Shown piece by piece: positions 1 through 11,778 of a stretch of 64,000 nt of DNA. Positions within the stretch are counted from its first letter, which is position 1, and each line of letters opens with the position of its first letter. Source of the stretch: Bretschneidera sinensis (lineage: Eukaryota > Streptophyta > Magnoliopsida > Brassicales > Akaniaceae). A program made the translations under genes and the position numbers. The DNA lies in the NCBI GenBank assembly GCA_023935145.1, contig CM043698.1, forward strand, positions 68,189,501 through 68,253,500, read 5' to 3'. The notes beneath the pieces were generated by a model that did not search any database, was not told where the DNA came from, and worked only from the letters and a program-made list of their open reading frames with translations.

Positions 1-748
1 TGGTCTCATCGAGCTCTCCATGTAAGAACATTGTCTTCATATCCATTTGCTCAATTTCCTAATCAAATTGGACCACCAATGCTAACACTATCCATATCGT
101 CTTGTACTTCACAACTGGTGAGAAGATTTCGGTGAAATCTATGCCTTCTTTTTATGTGAATCCCTTCGCCACCAGCCTAGCTTTATACCAGACTTCATCC
201 CCTAGAGTATTCCCTTCTTTGATCTTGTGAATCCATCTACAATCTACAACTCTCTGTTTTTCTGGTTTGGGCACCAACTCCCAAGAGTTGTTCTTCATCA
301 AAGAATCTATTTCTTCCTCCATAGCCAGCTGCCACTCTGACGAATCCTTACACTCCATGGCATCCGTGTAAGTTTCTAGTTCAACCTCTGCTTCTATCCA
401 AGGAGCTGCTACATTAGCATCTGCAAACCCATATCTCAAAAGTGGTCTAACCACCCTCCTTCCCCGGTCCCTTATGAGCTGGTAATCATTATGACTTGCT
501 GCATCAACCTCTTCTTGAGTTTCTTGAGCTTGGCCTTCATCCAAAGGCTCTACCTGGTCCGAACCCTCTTGCCTCCTTTGCTCTACCTGAACTGAATTCT
601 CCTTGATGCGATGCTCCACAACTTTCGAACTGGTTTGCTCACTAGCCCATGCAAGGTTAGTTTTCTCCAAGTAGGGAAATAACAATTCATTAAAAATAAC
701 ATCCCTACTTATAATGAGTTTCATGCCCTTCTTTTCTAAGTACCACAA
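1..748 (-). pseudogene. C0 pol: integrase C-terminus to start of reverse transcriptase
   Basis: An open stretch at 152-748 (about 198 codons) starts in the post-integrase region (ISRDVIFNE) and runs through an acidic, Gln/Glu-rich linker into the first RT block (WQLAMEEEIDSL, WELVPKP, CRWIHKIK, ARLVAKGFT). These blocks are typical of TNT1-like copia RT N-termini. A stop cuts the frame near 152, and RT-like sequence continues toward base 1. The palm motif is not in the window. Same layout as C1 at 46651-47590. Confidence 0.8.
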
Positions 749-853
749 CCTATATCCCTTAACCCCATCACCATATCCTAGAAATACACATTTTTTAGAC
801 CTTGAGCTAAGTTTATCCTCCTTTTGATGTGCATATGTAGCATACCCAAAAGT

Positions 854-1750
854 TCAAAGGTTGTTTAATTCAGGGGGTTTCCCACTCCACATCTCCATGG
901 GAGTCTTGAGCTCTAAAGCTCTAGAGGGTGATCTATTCACAAAGTATGTAGCTGTAGCCATAGCTTCTCCCCAAAAATATTTTGGTAAACCGGATCCTAT
1001 TAACATGCACCTAACCTTTTCCATAAGGGTTCTATTCATTCTCTCAGTAACTCCATTTTGCTGAGGTGTTTTTACAACTGTTCTATGTCTTAGAATGCTA
1101 TTTAATTCACAGAATTTATCAAAATCCTTATTACAAAATTCTAAGCCATTATCAGTTCGTAAAGCCTTAACTACCTTACCCGTTTGAGTTTCCAGCAACT
1201 TCTTCCACACAACAAATTTATTCAAGGCATCTGATTAATTTCTAAGTAAATAAACCCACACTCTTCTTGAATAATCATCAATTAAAGACAGAAAGTAAAA
1301 GTTATTTCCCTGTGTTGGTGTTCTTACTGGTCCTCAAAGGTCCGAATGAATGTAGTCAAGAATCCCCTTAGACTTGTGCACTCCGGTGTTGAAGCTGACC
1401 CGGTGTTACTTCCCAAGAACGCAACTCTCACAGAAATCCAGTTTCTCTACTTTGTCTTCTCCAAGTAGACCATCCTTGCTAAGAACTTACAGGCCCTTTT
1501 CGCTCATATGTCCCCAGCGAGTGTGCCAAAAGGCTGCCTTATCCATCTCAGCCATCAAGCTTGCTGCTTGATCATTGATTTTTGTCTCTCCGATCATCTC
1601 ATAGAGTCCATTGTTTCTTGCTGCCTTGATCACTACCAAAGATCCCTTTGCCACCTTGATCTTTCCTCCCTCTACTTTGCATGTATACCCCATGGAACCC
1701 AACTGCCCCAATGAGATCAAATTTCTCTTCAAATCTGGAAGATACCTCAC
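854..1750 (-). pseudogene. C0 pol: GAG-pre-integrase and integrase core
   Basis: The zinc-binding GAG-pre-integrase domain lies at 1487-1750 (FWHTRWGHMSEKGL). The integrase core lies at 854-1225, with the second acidic residue in RTDNGLEF and the glutamate region PQQNGVTERMNRTL. The first catalytic Asp region (about 1300-1400) is out of frame between the two open pieces. In a copia element this protein inserts the cDNA into the chromosome. Comparison with the open frame of C2 shows at least one frameshift and one stop here. Non-functional. Confidence 0.82.
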
Positions 1751-1809
1751 ATTTCACAAAAGCCTTGTGACTCCATCAAACATCCTCAACTGGATGTCTC
1801 CTATCCCCC

Positions 1810-2397
1810 TCACTTGGCAAGAATTGTCATTCCCCAAGAAGACCCTTCCATCACTGATCTCCTTGAAATTCTTGAACCATTCCTTGTGAGGGGACATGTG
1901 ACAAGTGCACCCGAAATCCAGAATCCACTTTTCACTGCCTTACCTCCTGCTCGCCTTTGAGCACACAACAAGAACATCATCTTGCTGTTCTCCCTTGGCA
2001 ACTGAAGCCTCTCCATTGTTGGTATGGCTTCTCCTCTCATCCCACATCTTCTTCTTGCAACATGGCCCTCTTTGTTGCAGTAGAAGCACCTCTTTCCAAA
2101 TCTTGATTTTGAATGTGCTTTCCCATGGCTTTGCCCTCTACCTCTTGATTTCTCCCGGTAGTTGCCATGGTTGCTACTGTCATTCCGAGTTGTTGGCCTT
2201 CCTCTTACAAATAGCCCATCTCCACTTGATGTCTCCTTCATCTTGGCTTTGAAGTCATGTACCCTTATGGAATTGATCACAATCTTCTTGTTTAAAGTAT
2301 CCCTTCCATACTCAATAGCATTAATCAAATTATCAAAGCAATCAGGAAGAGAGTTTCACAAAATAATAGCCAATTGTTCATCCGAGAATTTAATACT
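1810..2397 (-). pseudogene. gag: C0 gag with zinc knuckle, and protease remnant
   Basis: From 2397 downward the frame reads the copia gag C-terminal half (SLPDCFDNL, AIEYGRDTLNKK), then an RG-rich stretch and a zinc knuckle CFYCNKEGHVARRRC. The knuckle has one residue more than the standard C-X2-C-X4-H-X4-C. The frame then shifts, so the protease (expected D-T-G) is read out of frame. The RG-rich segment is present once here, against three tandem copies in C2. The N-terminal part of gag is missing because G0 starts at 2401. Confidence 0.75.
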
Positions 2398-2400
2398 ACA

Positions 2401-3732
2401 TAATTACGCCCAAAGTGTAACGCGGTAGTTGTACCACAGCTTTGGGGTGTCGATTCCATGAGGAAATAAGTTAACTACAAGAGAATATGTAAACCTAAAC
2501 ACAAACGATAAGATCAAGTGAGAGAATCTGAATTTTGATAGTAAAGTAATATAAGAAAATTTTGTAAATAGATTGAAAACATGATGAAGAAGACAAGGTT
2601 CTAGGAATCCTCCCTAGGTTTGTTGCCTTATTCCAATCTCAATTCAATTGTCTTTATCACGATTGCAAGTTTCACATCCCAAATAAGCGATCGGTAAATA
2701 TTCAATCACAACACATATATAAACCCTGATGTAATTGCTTATGAAGTACTCTTTACTTTCGATTTAAGCACATACGACCTATCCTATAGGTTTATCAAGA
2801 AACGACAATATATCTCTATGACAATATTGCAGTAATGGACAAACCTAAAAGATAAATCTATCGGACTTAATCACATCCAAACAACTTGACATAAGAAGAG
2901 CTTGACTAAACTTATATGGAGAGGAAGCATGCAATCACCGGGTTAAGAAAATCTAAAATAAAAAGAACACACAGTGCAGCTGTCACATGAACATTAATTC
3001 TTCTTGTTTAAGCAAAGAATAAATCATAAACAATGTTTAGCAATAAATCCAAATTACAACTGAATTAGGAAAGGAAAATAAGAACAACTACACATAGGGA
3101 TTCATCCCTTCGCCTTGCTTGGAGATTAGTTGGCCATGGGGGAGAGTGTGGCAGCCTCCCTTGAGGTTTCTAGCCTTTTCTTCCTCCCCTTTCTCTTCAA
3201 CCCTAAGTGATCTATTTATAGTACAAAGGTCCAAGAGTGTTTTTGGGTTTAATCTATTGCTAAAACCCTAATTAAGTTCAAACTCAAAGATGGGAAAAAC
3301 GTGTACGTGCTACGGCACAGGCTGAGGCATGCTGTGGCATGGGCCTTCCACTTGGTTGGGTGGTCCCTGGGTGTTGCGGCATGGGCTGGAGCATGCAGCA
3401 GTATGAGATGATGCAGAAAAGGTGGAATTTCTAGATGCTGCAGCACAGATTGAAGCATGCTGCAGCACACCCTGGTGCTTTGATTTCTCTTTATGTTTGC
3501 TTCTCCGCAACCACTTGGATACTTCGTTATTCATAGAATCATGATGTTTGAAGAAACGATCGTTTTTCCTTATCTTTTAGGCTCAAAGTACCTGAAAATG
3601 CACCGAGATAAGTCAATGATCAAGAATATCACTTTAGGGTTATTAACGTATAAAAATTCAATTAACACCGAGATCAACCCTAAAATGCTAACAATTAAGC
3701 ATTTGTTGAGATGCATTTTATGACTCTCATCA
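2401..3732 (-). repeat. LTR of G0 (3' LTR)
   Basis: On the minus strand it begins TGATGAGAGTCATAAAATGC (at 3732) and ends GGGCGTAATTA (at 2401), matching the ends of the G1 and G2 LTRs. It is 1332 bp long. It is preceded on its own strand by the purine tract AGTTGGGGGTTA. It holds a TATA box (3213-3220) and, upstream of that, a GC-rich repeat block (3307-3475). The last three bases are TTA rather than TCA, as in the 5' LTRs of G1 and G2. Confidence 0.9.
3213..3475 (-). promoter_or_regulatory. G0 LTR core promoter: TATA box plus repeat block
   Basis: TATAAATA on the minus strand at 3213-3220. About 90 bp upstream of it (3307-3475) lies a block in which a unit of about 35-40 bp recurs three times. 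Each unit pairs a GCGGCAT- or TGCTGCAGCA-like half with a GGCTGGAGCATGC-like half. TGCTGCAGCA is a perfect palindrome and appears twice (about 3435 and 3459). The position fits a U3 enhancer, but that function is inferred. Confidence 0.6.
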
Positions 3733-5340
3733 TAACCCCCAACTAGCTTATTGCTAGTCTCTAACAATTCAAGCGAAAATAAGAGATGAACTCTATGGTG
3801 GGAATAAAAACAAAGTAAAGCAATGTTAGTGTTAAACCAAGAGTAATTCACTTTTGTCTCAAAAATTGCACATAACACACGGCACATAGAATCATTAAAT
3901 TTCACCGAAGTCTAAAAGTAATCTAAACATCAATCTTAAAATTGTTATCGACTCTTAACATCCATCTTACCATAATCCATTAGTCCGAACACCCAGATGA
4001 TTTTATGCACAACATTCATGAATATAAGTCTTGGCCTCTAAAAACATAACAAATTGTGTGACATCAATCACATAAACAAGCTCCATAGGCTTATTTTTCA
4101 AATCACTCCACTATTGTAGAAAAATCACACTACCTTGGATCAATAGGTCTTTTAATAAGCTTGTAATGTTAGGCTAAGGTAAAGGTTAAGAAAGAATAGC
4201 AAGGATTCACAAGTTAAAGAACTCAATCTTTTAGCTTTAAACATAACCACTTTTAAGCACTGGATAACCTTACTTCAATACCCAACTCTTTCAACCACTC
4301 TTTGAGCATTTCTCTCAATAGATCACCATTTTTTTTCTTTTTTTCTTCTTCTTTCTTTATCATAATTCACTTCCTTTTCTATTTTTGGCAAATACCCATT
4401 CACCTCCTTTTTTATTTTCTTTTCCACAACCCCCAACTTATCTTCTTTAATATACTTGGGTTATGGTTTTTTTTTTTATATTTCCATCGTTACTCCTCTT
4501 AAGTGTTTCTCAACAAATGTGTACAACTAAGTTCTTTTAAACGAAGGGTAAGGATAAAATATTTTTAGGCTCATAAGGGTAAGTAAATGGGTTATTGAAA
4601 GAAACAAGGCTCAAATTCTTTTTCAAGAAAAATGCTCAAACAGGTGGCTAGTGATAGATATAGCAATGGTAAGTTTGAAAGGCTCAAACGGTTCAAAAAT
4701 GGCCCATATCATATCCTAAGTAGTGTCTATTCTAGGAATTTGCCTCAAGTGATTATTAAATAAGTTCTAGAGCTTGTCGAGACTACGAAAGTATTCACAA
4801 GGCAATCACACATAAAACTTATCTAAATGCTTTAGATTAATCATATAATCTTAAATTAGAGTCTCAAACCAAGTTAAGATTGATACTTAAATTATTCTCA
4901 AACCAAAGCAAGATTTAACTACTTCTAAACACTATATGTTATCTCAATTAGGCTCGTATCATTGACATGTGAATTAACTCTAAGGCTAACACAAAGCATG
5001 CTAAAAACAAACAAAAAAGAAAAAGACACCAAGCAGTTCAAAGAAAAATATGAAAAACAAGAATATGTTTCCTCATTTCCTCCACCCCCAACTTAAAATA
5101 AGCATTGTCCTCAATGTAAAAGCAAAAGTTAAGGAAACTCCCTTTGTAACCAAAAGTGCACAGAAGCTGAAAATTGTGCACCACCATTTGAATTGTTTCG
5201 TATATTTGTCCCTAAAAAAGAAATATGAAAGTAAAACTGGAAAACAGCAAAACAATAATAATAAACAAGAAAAAAAGTATGAAAAAAAAATAAAAATAAA
5301 AGGATATATTGTGGGTTGCCTCCCATGAGCGCTAAGTTTT
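3733..5340 (-). other. G0 3' noncoding region with three G-tracts
   Basis: No coding sequence; the small open frames here come from poly-T and poly-A rich stretches. It holds three copies of a TAAGTTGGGGGT-like purine tract on the minus strand: 5082-5095, 4428-4440 and the one next to the LTR at 3733-3746. A small inverted repeat (CATTG-TCCT-CAATG, 5103-5116) sits beside the first. The same three tracts occur at matching places in G1 and G2. Confidence 0.7.
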
Positions 5341-5425
5341 ACGTTTTCAGCCAGATGCTGCACCACTCTCACTGCTGGCCTCATTGTGATGCTGAAGATG
5401 AGGCTCCAACTCAATGGCCTCAATG

Positions 5426-6202
5426 CTAATCTTTTGGCAAAGAATACTTAAAGTCCACCGCATGTGGCTCAAGTGTTCTTGGTGTTGCCCATTCATTATC
5501 AGCAGTAGGGTATTTGATTTTCGCATCCATGTGACTTCTCTCAAGCAACTCCTCAAAGCATGGTTGCCAAGATTTCTTAATAAATTTTTGTGGATTATCA
5601 AAAACATCAACAACATTAATGGTATGGGGATAAATTGAAGAACCATTGAATTCAAAATTATTAGGAATGAATTTCGAAGAGTTAGAATTATCTTTGATGT
5701 ACTCATCCTCTTCATGTGGCTGCCATGAGACTCGAAAAACATTTACCTCTAGAGTCTTATTTCTAAATGATAATTTCATTAGGCCATTCTTATAATTAAT
5801 GAGGGCATTGGCGGTGGCAAGGAATGGTCTTCCAAGTATCAAAGGAATTTTTGACTCCGTGTTTATAGTAGAAACAATATCTAAAACCAAAAAATCAACA
5901 GGATAGTAGAAATTATCAATTTGCAACAAAACATCTTCTACAATACCTCTTGGTTTTCTTACCGATCTATCCGCTAATTGAAGTACCACGGAGGTTAGTT
6001 TAATCTCACCTAAACCGAGCTGCAAGTATATGGAGTATGGCATGAGGTTCACACTAGCTCTCAAATCCAGCAATGCTTGCCCACAAGATTTATTTCCAAT
6101 TTGGCAAGCCACCGTTGGACAACCCAGATCTTTATATTTGGGTGGTATCTTGCTGTCAATTACTGCACTCGCTTGCTCTATTAAGAATGTTGTCTTCTTC
6201 AC
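5426..6202 (-). pseudogene. G0 retroviral-type aspartic protease
   Basis: About 258 codons. The active-site region reads ALLDLRASVNLMPYS, where the family normally has DLGAS; the catalytic Asp is kept but the Gly is Arg. It continues with the conserved VVLQLADRSVRKPRGIVEDV flap region and PLILGRPFLATANALI. The enzyme would cut Gag-Pol into mature parts. The frame ends in sequence that normally leads to RT (HAVDFKYSLPKD) but meets 3' noncoding DNA instead, which marks the internal deletion. Confidence 0.82.
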
Positions 6203-6301
6203 ATTGTGCCTCCTCTTGAGTGTGCATAGATCCTTGATGATTTTCGCATAGTTAGGGATCTGTTTTATAACAAGAAGAAGAGGGAAGTTAATTTTAACAT
6301 G

Positions 6302-7325
6302 CTAAAGTTGTTCAAGAATCTCACCTTTTATTGTTGTATTTATCTCCTTAAGTTTGAGGAGTGCTTGATGGTAAGGCACCGGTGGAGAATAATCATCATG
6401 AGCCCCTTGTTCTTTAGGAACTTTATCTTTGTTGCTCAAGTTTGATGGTAGAGTGGGCCCATCAATTTTCTTACCGCTGTGGGTGATTATGGCATTAACC
6501 TCTCTAACATTTTGATTTTCAGGTTCGGAGGTTTGTGCCATATGTTGTCCCCTTGGATTAGGAAGTGGCTGTGAAGGAAAACGACCTTGCTCTTGAACCG
6601 TTAAGAAACTAGTCAACTTGGTGAGTTGGCTCTTTATTAACTTTTTTTCCTCTTTGATCGCTTGTTGTTCCTCTAACAACTGTTGATTTATTTTTCCTTA
6701 ATCTTCCACACTCTTGGCATGTACCTACATAAATGACTTAAACATATCTTCCAAAGGTAAAGATTGTTGAGGTGAATTAGATGAGGTTGCTTTGGTTGCT
6801 ATTGGGTACTATAGTGGGCAGGGGGTTGCATGTCGAATTTTTGACTGAAATTAGGGTGATTCTTCCAACCGGGATTGTAGGCGTTAGAGTAAGGTGAGTG
6901 TGGTTTCCCTAAGGGTATACCTATAGCATTACACTCTTCCTTCATCTCAAAATAAACCGGACAATCCTTAGGTAAATTCTACCCCATTACAAATGAAACA
7001 AGGCTCATAGGGCTCTACCCTAGCAACTGGTTCAGGGGCCCTAGTATTTCTGGTTTTTAAGGCTTCAATTTCCTTAGTTAGGGCCTTTAAACGGGCTTTA
7101 AGGTTGTCCTCTTCCTTAAGTTGATAAATCCTAGCGGGTTGATTTCACTTAGTGCTTTCTATGACATTTGGTCATGTCAAAGTGTGGGATTTTTCTGATA
7201 GGTCATCTAAGAAATCTATGGCGTGGTCGGGATCTTTTTGAAGAAAATCTCCATTGCACATCATTTCTATGAACTGCCTTTCCCTACTTAGAAGCCTATC
7301 ATAGAAGTAGCTAACTACCCGCCAA
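6302..7325 (-). pseudogene. gag: G0 gag, C-terminal two thirds
   Basis: The open piece at 6302-6679 covers the Gag C-terminus (PLPNPRGQHMAQ, VREVNAIITHSGKK, VPYHQALLKLKE). Upstream, 6700-7325 still shows the YNPGW..HPNFS region and the capsid end (SYFYDRL, MMCNGDFLQKDPD) but in several frames. Sequence similarity to the G1/G2 gag stops near 7325, just upstream of the SYFY block. The capsid N-terminus is missing. Confidence 0.75.
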
Positions 7326-8415
7326 CTCACAACGGAAAGTGAAAACAATGATAGTGAACAATTTGAGATAATTGGTAAATTTTGTATTATAATACATTCT
7401 CTTTATAATTAGTTTGATATCATATTGTTATACTAATTATAAAATTTATGTTTTCAATGTATAGATTCTGAAGGGAGGGTGAGGAAGCAAACACGTGTCC
7501 TGAGAACCTCACAAGTGTGGTCCCTTAAACGTGGGAAAAAAATTGTGGTCCACTTCAATGCACGTAATCAACCAATTAAAAAGGGTGGCCAAATATTAAG
7601 TAGCTGGTTGGGCAAGGTTGCAAAGAGAGGGAATCTTTGTCTACTTAATTACGCGGATTGGAAGAAGGTCCCTTCTAACTACAAGAAGGACCTTATTGTA
7701 TTGATTCGGGTAAGTAACAACTTAATTTTGGGTTTTTAGCCTTTTTGTTTTTTTTGTTTCTGTGGTGTTGTACATGCATAATCCCTAACACTAATAATGC
7801 TTATTTGACATCGATTTCCTTTCTTTGTGGTAGAGGAAGTTACATTATCCTATGATTGAAGCAATAGACAAAATTTTATTGAGGATGATAGGGAAAAACT
7901 GGAAGGACTACCGATATGTGCTTAAAAGGGACAACGTGAGGAGCAGAACAAAACAACAAGTTCTGAGCAACAATGTCCTAAAAGGAGTAGATCAAGACCA
8001 GTGGAAGCAACTAGTGAACTATTGGTTCTTTGAGCAGAGTGAGGTTATTTTAAGATAATTATGTTAATTTGGATTCTCATTGTTTCTATTTTTCTAATAA
8101 TGACTTATTATTCAATTGGTTTATTATTGGTGCAGAAATATTTTACTATAGGGATAGCGGCACGTGAAAGACAACAATGTCCTCACACGACCAGTTTGAA
8201 GAGTTTTACTAGAAAAAGAGATGAATGTGTGAGTTCATTTGCTTCATTTATCCATACTTTCATTGAGATGTAGTGTATTTAGTCACTGTTTGAACTCTTT
8301 TCATAAATGGTAGGAGATGACACATGGAAATGATCCCGGGCGCGTAGAGTTTTTTGCTGAAACTCATAAACGCAAGGATAGGACTTTTATTGATGAAGCA
8401 TCACGATAATTTGTG

Positions 8416-11400
8416 GTAAGTACACTTACATATATGATGGTTGATCAAAGAAGAAAATTGCATTTATTTGTAATGGTTGATCTTGTAAAGCTGAGGTAAT
8501 CTTTTACTGTAAATTTTGATTCTTTTACTGAAATCAGTATGTATATATTGCTAATTTGTTTGAGAATTTGGTAATGCATTCCTGTTGGGGTCATAAGAAA
8601 TTTCCAGTTTTTGGAAGGTGGTGTTGGCGGTTGATGCAAGTTGGGGAGTGGCTAGTCTATATTTGGGTCTGTTTGCTAAATCATGATGGCAAGTTTCATT
8701 GACAGAGATTAGATTAGTTTACTTGTTCATGCTTGTATGACTGTGTGGTGTGCTTAATGTTGGCAAGAGGTACTTGCTAATGCAGGTCTTAAGACTTGGG
8801 TGGAGCTCAATTTTCCCAGCAAATATCTAGGTTTTCTCTGTGTTATAGTTTAGGGTTCATTAAAGTTTAATCTGTCTTAGGAGACCGACACCAAAAATTT
8901 CTGTTCTTAATTAGGTTGGTAATTCTCTATGAAACATGTGTGGTATAGGAGATTTCAAAGTTTTGCTGGGTTTATTTTTTCAATTTTTTTGTTGGGTTAA
9001 TTCGATGATGTTCTTGGTAATATTTGCGTCTTTTGATGCCTTCCATTATTAATTAGATGATGCTCTGTCGAGGCTATGCGATTTGCTATCTGGTTCTATA
9101 TCTGGTTTCTTACATTGATTGAATATGTGATGAATTCATGTGCAGGAAGGATTAACTATATGCTGGATCGATTATTAATAAGACGTTAGATAGATACTGT
9201 CGCAAGAAAGTAGAGGTGATTATTGACTATATGTTGCATGTCACTGGTAGGGAACACCTCTGATGTGAAGTTATAGCATGAATCCTTAAACATTAAAAAG
9301 CATGAATTTGATTCAGCCCTAAGCAACTCAAATTTGAGAAGTTGAAGTTTACAACTCTGATGTGATATCAAATAAGAGTGGGAACACCATATCTTCCACC
9401 TGTTTTTATGGGACTGCTGCTTAGACACTGCTTTGCATCCTCAGAGTTGTAAGAATTTGTATATACAAACATGAATAAGCACTTGCTAAGGAAACTTTCA
9501 AGTGCTCTCGTGTACAATTACCCAACTCTTTTAAGATCTCTTGCTAAAATTAGTTACTTAATTATAAGTTCTTTCCTATTACAGAAAGACAGTAATATCA
9601 TATGCAACAGCTGAACCATTGATCAGCAGAGACAGGATAAGATAGTGTGAAAACTTCCAACTGTTGGATTGGATGCTATAGATGGATGAGTCATTAGAAT
9701 CAAAATAGTTTCTGTAATATAGGTGTCGTTTGGTAACCACTTTAAGTGAGATTAAAACAATTTTTTCTTAAACAGAATTAGAATTTAATCCCACTTAAAG
9801 TGGATTACCAAATGGCACCATAGACTAGTTCTCTCATGCAAAATTGTAAAATATTTCCTTATCCATCTTGTACTGAAATCCCATCCAGATTCAGCAGTTG
9901 AAGTTAGAAATTTAAGGATTCATGCTTGTAAGAGGTGATGACAAGTCCCTGCTCCTTTGTTCAGGATTGGGATGAAAAGAACCTATAGTTGCTAAATCAT
10001 GAAGGGCATGGATTTTTGCTGAATGGTTTTAAGACTATAGGTCTGCTGATTCTGCCCTTTAGGAAAAATTTGAAAACAAAATTACAAGACAAAGTGCTAT
10101 TATTTCATGAAGAGTTTCACAGGGCCTCCATCATTTCTTTTCCATTAATTTCTCTGCACTTTATTCAATATGAACAAATTAATAATAAAAATATTTAATA
10201 TGAACAAATTAAAAGACATGAACATTTATTCACCCTTTACCTCTCTTACTTACTCTTTTATTCTTTTTTCCTCCAAATCTCTTTGGTGATGAACCAAATG
10301 AAGTGGTGACTGGTCACTTGAATCGTTGATAAGAATGAGTTAAAGATTTGGGAACTTTATTGTTTTGCTAAGCTATGAACAAAACTGAGAATTCAGATAT
10401 ATGTCAACATGCGTAAGGATTTAGTTCATTACTTCTGTATTATGGCTTTTTTTTTGTAAGTACTACTGTGTTTGCCTCTCTAACTTTTAACAGTTATTGT
10501 GTGATTGGGCAAAGCTGTATTGTAAACAATGATATCTAAAAGGGAGGGATGGCTTTAACAGCTTTAGAGTCATATGTTTCCTATTACAGTATTAGTAAGG
10601 GTGTGGCGGTGAGTTAATTAATCCTTACTTTATCACTTACGAGAAGTTTCACTTGTCTAATTGATTATAGCATGACTCTTTTGGTTTACTTCTAGTAACG
10701 TTTTATCTTTTACACGTTTATTTATATGTATAATTTGATTATGTTTAGGTTCCTAATTTTTGGTTGAAGCTTTGATAATTTGTTTTATTTTATAAATCAA
10801 TTATCTTACCGAGTGAACCGGACCTGCATTAAATAAGAATATTTAGTACTATTTGATTGTATATTATGACTAGTAAATGCCTTTTGTTGATGGTGTAATT
10901 AATCATTGTTTGTTATATTTGAATCAACATTCTTATTTTCTATTTGGGTTTTGATTGTGTAATGAAGTTTAGAAGAATCCTAGAAATTGTTCATGACCTC
11001 ATTTACTGAATATATATATACATTTGGCAAAATTTTGCTAGTCTCGCCTATGATTACTGAATTTCTGTTTGGTTGTCTGTCTTTATATTTATTTGTATTT
11101 TGTCCTTAATTCACATTGAGATATATGCACTTGAGAAACAATTCTAATCTTATTTTCTATTTAAGATGCTTTTATTTGGGTTGCAAACTCCTCAAAGAAC
11201 ACCCTTACTATTACTTTTAGATATAATAATTCCTTTTTCTTTCTCAAAGAAAAAAGGACGACCTTATCAATTACATGATCTTATATAAATCAGTGTGAAT
11301 GATAAGATCTTGAAAGAGCAAACTTACTACATGTCTGATTCATATTCCCTTGTTCTCCAATCTCCAGTGGCTACCAAAAAATCTGTAGGAAGGATAAAAC

Positions 11401-11778
11401 TTGGAATATCACTTTCAGTTATTTTCAAGGGATTTAAAAGTTTCATGACCTTCTCTGCCTGCATTTATATGTTAAGTTTAAATGGTCAAACATTTCACTT
11501 GTTTTTATATCATCTCTAACCTTGTAAGGTATGTAATAATATATTATTTAAATCTTGTTCTAGTTGTTTGGATTGTATATTTGTTAAGTTGTGAATTGGC
11601 AGTATTGTTTGGATTATATATTTGTTTTTCTTTTGTAGGAGGTTTTATGGAAAAATAGGAGAAATTCTGTCAGTTTTTCTATAAAATATGATAATCAACT
11701 TTTGTTTTATGTAAATTTCGCTGCAATTAGCTACTCAATTTTCGGAGGAGTTTAATCTTTATTGTTTCGTAATTGTAG
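8416..11778 (+). other. Long AT-rich intron of the CACTA pseudogene
   Basis: About 3.4 kb between a GTAAGT donor (8416) and a TTGTAG acceptor (11776-11778). Apart from the MITE at 9722-9819, I recognise nothing coding; the small open frames have no family features. The length suggests that further degraded insertions may be hidden here. Confidence 0.45.
9722..9819. mobile_element. 98 bp MITE with near-full-length terminal inverted repeats
   Basis: The left end GGTGTCGTTTGGTAACCACT and the right end (read inverted) GGTGCCATTTGGTAATCCAC pair over about 35 bp with only a few mismatches and one indel, leaving a loop of under 30 bp. ATA flanks both sides (9719-9721 and 9820-9822), a possible 3 bp target duplication. 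There is no coding capacity. The superfamily is uncertain; the 3 bp duplication would suit a PIF/Harbinger or CACTA-type insertion. Confidence 0.75.

Larger units (their letters stand above)
1..2400 (-). mobile_element. Ty1/copia element C0, internal fragment
   Basis: Reading from high to low coordinates, the order is gag with a zinc knuckle, GAG-pre-integrase, integrase core, integrase C-terminus, then the start of reverse transcriptase. That is the Ty1/copia order. No LTR of this copy is in the window. The left side runs off the window inside RT. The right side stops inside gag at 2400, where the LTR of gypsy element G0 begins. It is close kin to C1 and C2 further right: the same protein blocks recur with the same neighbouring residues. 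Frameshifts and stops break every domain, so it is a dead copy. Confidence 0.9.
2401..7325 (-). mobile_element. Athila-type Ty3/gypsy element G0, 5'-truncated and pol-deleted
   Basis: Minus-strand element with its 3' LTR at 2401-3732, a 3' noncoding region, protease and gag, ending abruptly in gag near 7325. The protease reading passes straight into 3' noncoding sequence at about 5340-5426, so RT, RNase H and integrase are gone. The 5' LTR and primer site are also absent. The sequence to the right belongs to a CACTA element, so a deletion or rearrangement joined the two. The family is that of G1 and G2. No target-site duplication can be checked because one end is lost. Confidence 0.88.

Noticed and set aside
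5050..5423. Hydrophobic open frames near 4302-4502, 5129-5326 and 24340-24612
   Set aside because: T-rich 3' noncoding DNA gives Phe/Leu/Tyr runs. Matching places in other copies are not open.
11295..11519. 74-codon frame in the CACTA intron
   Set aside because: No recognisable motif, AT-rich surroundings and no second copy in the window.
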